A DNA stretch of 64,000 nt from Owenia fusiformis (lineage: Eukaryota; Annelida; Polychaeta; Sabellida; Oweniidae). The first letter of the stretch is position 1; each line of letters starts with the position of its first letter. The stretch lies in NCBI GenBank assembly GCA_903813345.2, contig CAIIXF020000007.1, positions 15,544,714 through 15,608,713 on the forward strand, in the 5' to 3' direction. Made by a program: the position numbers and the translations under genes. Below the pieces are notes generated by a model. The model saw nothing but the letters and a program-made list of their open reading frames with translations. It had not been told where the DNA came from and ran no database searches. Of this stretch, positions 62,468-64,000 are shown one piece after another.

Positions 62468-62636
62468 GTAGGTTGAATTCATTCTCATATGAAAGGGGTA
62501 ATTAGACATTCCTACATTTTTATGTTGCCACCAGAATAGGTGACATATAGTTATGGTCTCCAACTTTTTTGTGGCGGTGGTTGGAGTTCAGGATTTGGCA
62601 TTCTGCATCTGCACTGGTGCTCCACTAGATTACGCC

Positions 62637-62998
62637 GGTTACCAAAACAAACTGTTTCGGAACAAAATCTGGGAACCTCGAAGGTACGATTTTTCTTTTT
62701 TCCTTATTCCACGCATTGTTAGCAGAATTCCCAGAACTTCAAAGAATGGTTAAAATTTTCATTTCTAACCCATTCCATTTTGTAACTTAAATGAGGTATT
62801 CAATTGACTATTATGTTGTCTTGTGAACTATTTGTTCGCGAACATGTACGTTTTCTTAAACATATGATACTGACACACGTTTGTGATACAAATGTAATGG
62901 GAATTCTGCCTACAACGCATGAAATAAGGAAAAAAGAAAAATCGTTCCTTCGAGGTGGTTCTGATATTTTGTTATTGAAATGATTCATTTCGGTAACC
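62637..62998. mobile_element. 362-bp foldback element inside a GTGACAT copy
   Basis: Ends GGTTACC and GGTAACC are inverses; arms of about 100 bases share ACGATTTTTCTTTTTTCCTT and GCAGAATTCCCA with a few mismatches. No coding. Confidence 0.8.
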
Positions 62999-63256
62999 AT
63001 CATAATCGAATTGATGACCAGTGATCTGTAACAATTGGCAAGTGGTAACATTTTGCTTGTTAATGTCGTGTATGAATTTGGGATACAAGTCTTTGATTTT
63101 TTGTGAATTTTTTATTTCTACTTCTGTATTTTAGGTTACAATATACACATGTATTTGAAAAATTAGCTGAAAGTGCTCTGAACCAATTAAATGAATTCTT
63201 ACAAACATTACCATAAAATCTATAAACTCCATTAATTTATTTAATTTAACTCAGTA

Positions 63257-63262
63257 TTTATT
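63257..63262 (-). terminator. Candidate polyadenylation signal AATAAA
   Basis: Minus-strand AATAAA, 124-129 bases after the TAG of the membrane protein. In AT-rich DNA this hexamer is common, so it is weak evidence. Confidence 0.35.
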
Positions 63263-63385
63263 GAGATATGAATATGTAGCATAATGTCCATTGCCAGAGG
63301 TCATTTTATACATTTAAACACAACACTTTGAAAATTAAATAAATCGCTGAATTAAGATGAAACTATCATGGCTGTATGTCCCTTG

Positions 63386-64000
63386 CTATTTTGGACTCAG
63401 TTCACTTTGTCCTCTTTTTGTCTGTTCTTTTTGCTTTTTGCGATACTTCTTATTATCAGAAGCTCCAAATATGTTTGCATACATTTTCTTTAAGTGTTCA
63501 AACAACCTTCCTAAGTCTGAGAGCACAATTAACAATAGAATTCCTAGGACCAATAGTGACACAGACAATCCTATGGCTTTTGCACCTGGAGCTTCTGATG
63601 GTGAATGCACCACTCTCTTGATTGGCCAATGGGATGTAGAATCTGGTGAAATTTTGCCAATTTTATATTGGTTTAGCATTATCACTATTTGTGAAAAGGG
63701 TTTTACTCCAGCTGCAGTTGTAACTTTGCCAGTAGTTGTTACTTTGCCAGTAGTTGTAACTTCATCTTCAGTTGTTTCCCCAGTTCTAGTTGTATTCAAT
63801 ATTTTAGCTGTATTTCTTACAGCAGCAGTATTTATTATCCCAGGTGAAGCTGTTACATCAGATGTATTTGTTACTTCAGCTGTAGCTGTTTCATTAGGTG
63901 TATTTATTACCACAGCTGTATTTGTTACATCAGCTATAGCTGTTACATCAGATGTATTTGTAACTTCAGTTGTAGCTATTACATCAGCTGTAGCTGTTAC
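63386..64000 (-). CDS. 3' end of a Thr-rich single-pass membrane protein gene (partial)
   Basis: Open on the minus strand from the window edge to TAG at 63386-63388 (204 codons plus stop). The outer part is a Thr/Val/Ala/Asn-rich repeat (VTNTSDVTA, VTTTGKVTTTGK) with many possible O-glycosylation sites. A short folded-looking stretch follows, then one hydrophobic segment, AIGLSVSLLVLGILLLIVL, then a basic tail (KKYRKKQKEQTKRG). This is the layout of a mucin-like type I membrane protein whose N-terminus lies beyond the window. A minus-strand AATAAA lies about 125 bases past the stop. I do not recognise a family. It is transcribed against titin, either nested in a titin intron or just downstream. 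Confidence 0.6.
   Translation of the reverse strand, partial: VTATADVIATTEVTNTSDVTAIADVTNTAVVINTPNETATAEVTNTSDVTASPGIINTAAVRNTAKILNTTRTGETTEDEVTTTGKVTTTGKVTTAAGVKPFSQIVIMLNQYKIGKISPDSTSHWPIKRVVHSPSEAPGAKAIGLSVSLLVLGILLLIVLSDLGRLFEHLKKMYANIFGASDNKKYRKKQKEQTKRGQSELSPK

Larger units (their letters stand above)
62468..63385. other. Intron or intergenic; interrupted GTGACAT copy
   Basis: A GTGACAT family copy begins at 62518 (TTATGTTGCCACCAGAATAG) and ends near 63065 (GGCAAGTGGTAACATTTTGC), split by the foldback at 62637-62998. A plus-strand TTTATT at 63257 is AATAAA on the minus strand, a candidate poly(A) signal for the gene at 63386. No M10 exon was found. Confidence 0.55.

Noticed and set aside
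63376-63621. Plus-strand frame of 81 codons
   Set aside because: Antisense of the membrane-protein frame, which has a coherent layout (repeat, membrane segment, basic tail).
1-64000. tRNA, rRNA or other structured RNA genes
   Set aside because: No tRNA A/B-box pair or rRNA stretch was recognised by eye; a covariance-model search was not possible.

Overview
The window comes from an AT-rich animal genome. It contains a long intron-rich gene with GT-AG introns, transposons of many classes, and one 500-base assembly gap (2501-3000). The frequent TACATGTA words, the interspersed elements with internal satellite arrays and the invertebrate-style repeats suggest a marine invertebrate, most likely a mollusc or another lophotrochozoan. 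This is inference; the species cannot be named from the sequence.

One plus-strand gene runs through almost the whole window and is open at both ends. I could place 31 coding exons (177-62467, about 7.0 kb, about 2,340 residues) with consistent splice phases. The domain order is Ig-Ig-Ig, (gap), Fn3-Ig-Ig-Fn3, protein kinase, kinase tail, then nine Ig domains separated by unique linkers. This is the order at the C-terminus of vertebrate titin (A167-A168-A169-A170-kinase-M1 to M9). The kinase tail, the M1-M2 linker and M2 also resemble titin at residue level, so I call it titin rather than twitchin, obscurin/UNC-89 or SPEG. Unlike vertebrate titin kinase, this kinase keeps the canonical HxDLK and DFG motifs.

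The intron that splits the M4 Ig domain (43834-51992) holds two candidate alternative first exons. One encodes a 1,034-residue acidic coiled-coil protein (45693-48794) and the other a 23-residue leader (50282-50350). Both start with ATG after an in-frame stop, both end in CAG|GTAAGT in phase 0, and both fit the only downstream exon in the window that begins in phase 0 (51993). They predict titin isoforms that lack the kinase and contain only the M-band. A later exon (53176-53751) carries S/T-P repeats and two alternative first halves of one Ig domain, each followed by a usable donor.

The introns carry the mobile DNA: an intact Ty3/gypsy-type LTR retrotransposon with identical LTRs and a 5-bp target duplication (37209-41801, antisense); a 3.05-kb TA-flanked inverted-repeat transposon with a satellite-bearing element nested in it (26475-29525); a 56-bp satellite of about 30 copies broken by a 785-bp inverted-repeat element (22028-24483); two further satellite-core element families (31750-33140 and 35697-37025); and many foldback MITEs. 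At the right edge, on the minus strand, lies the 3' end of a different gene for a Thr-rich single-pass membrane protein (63386-64000).
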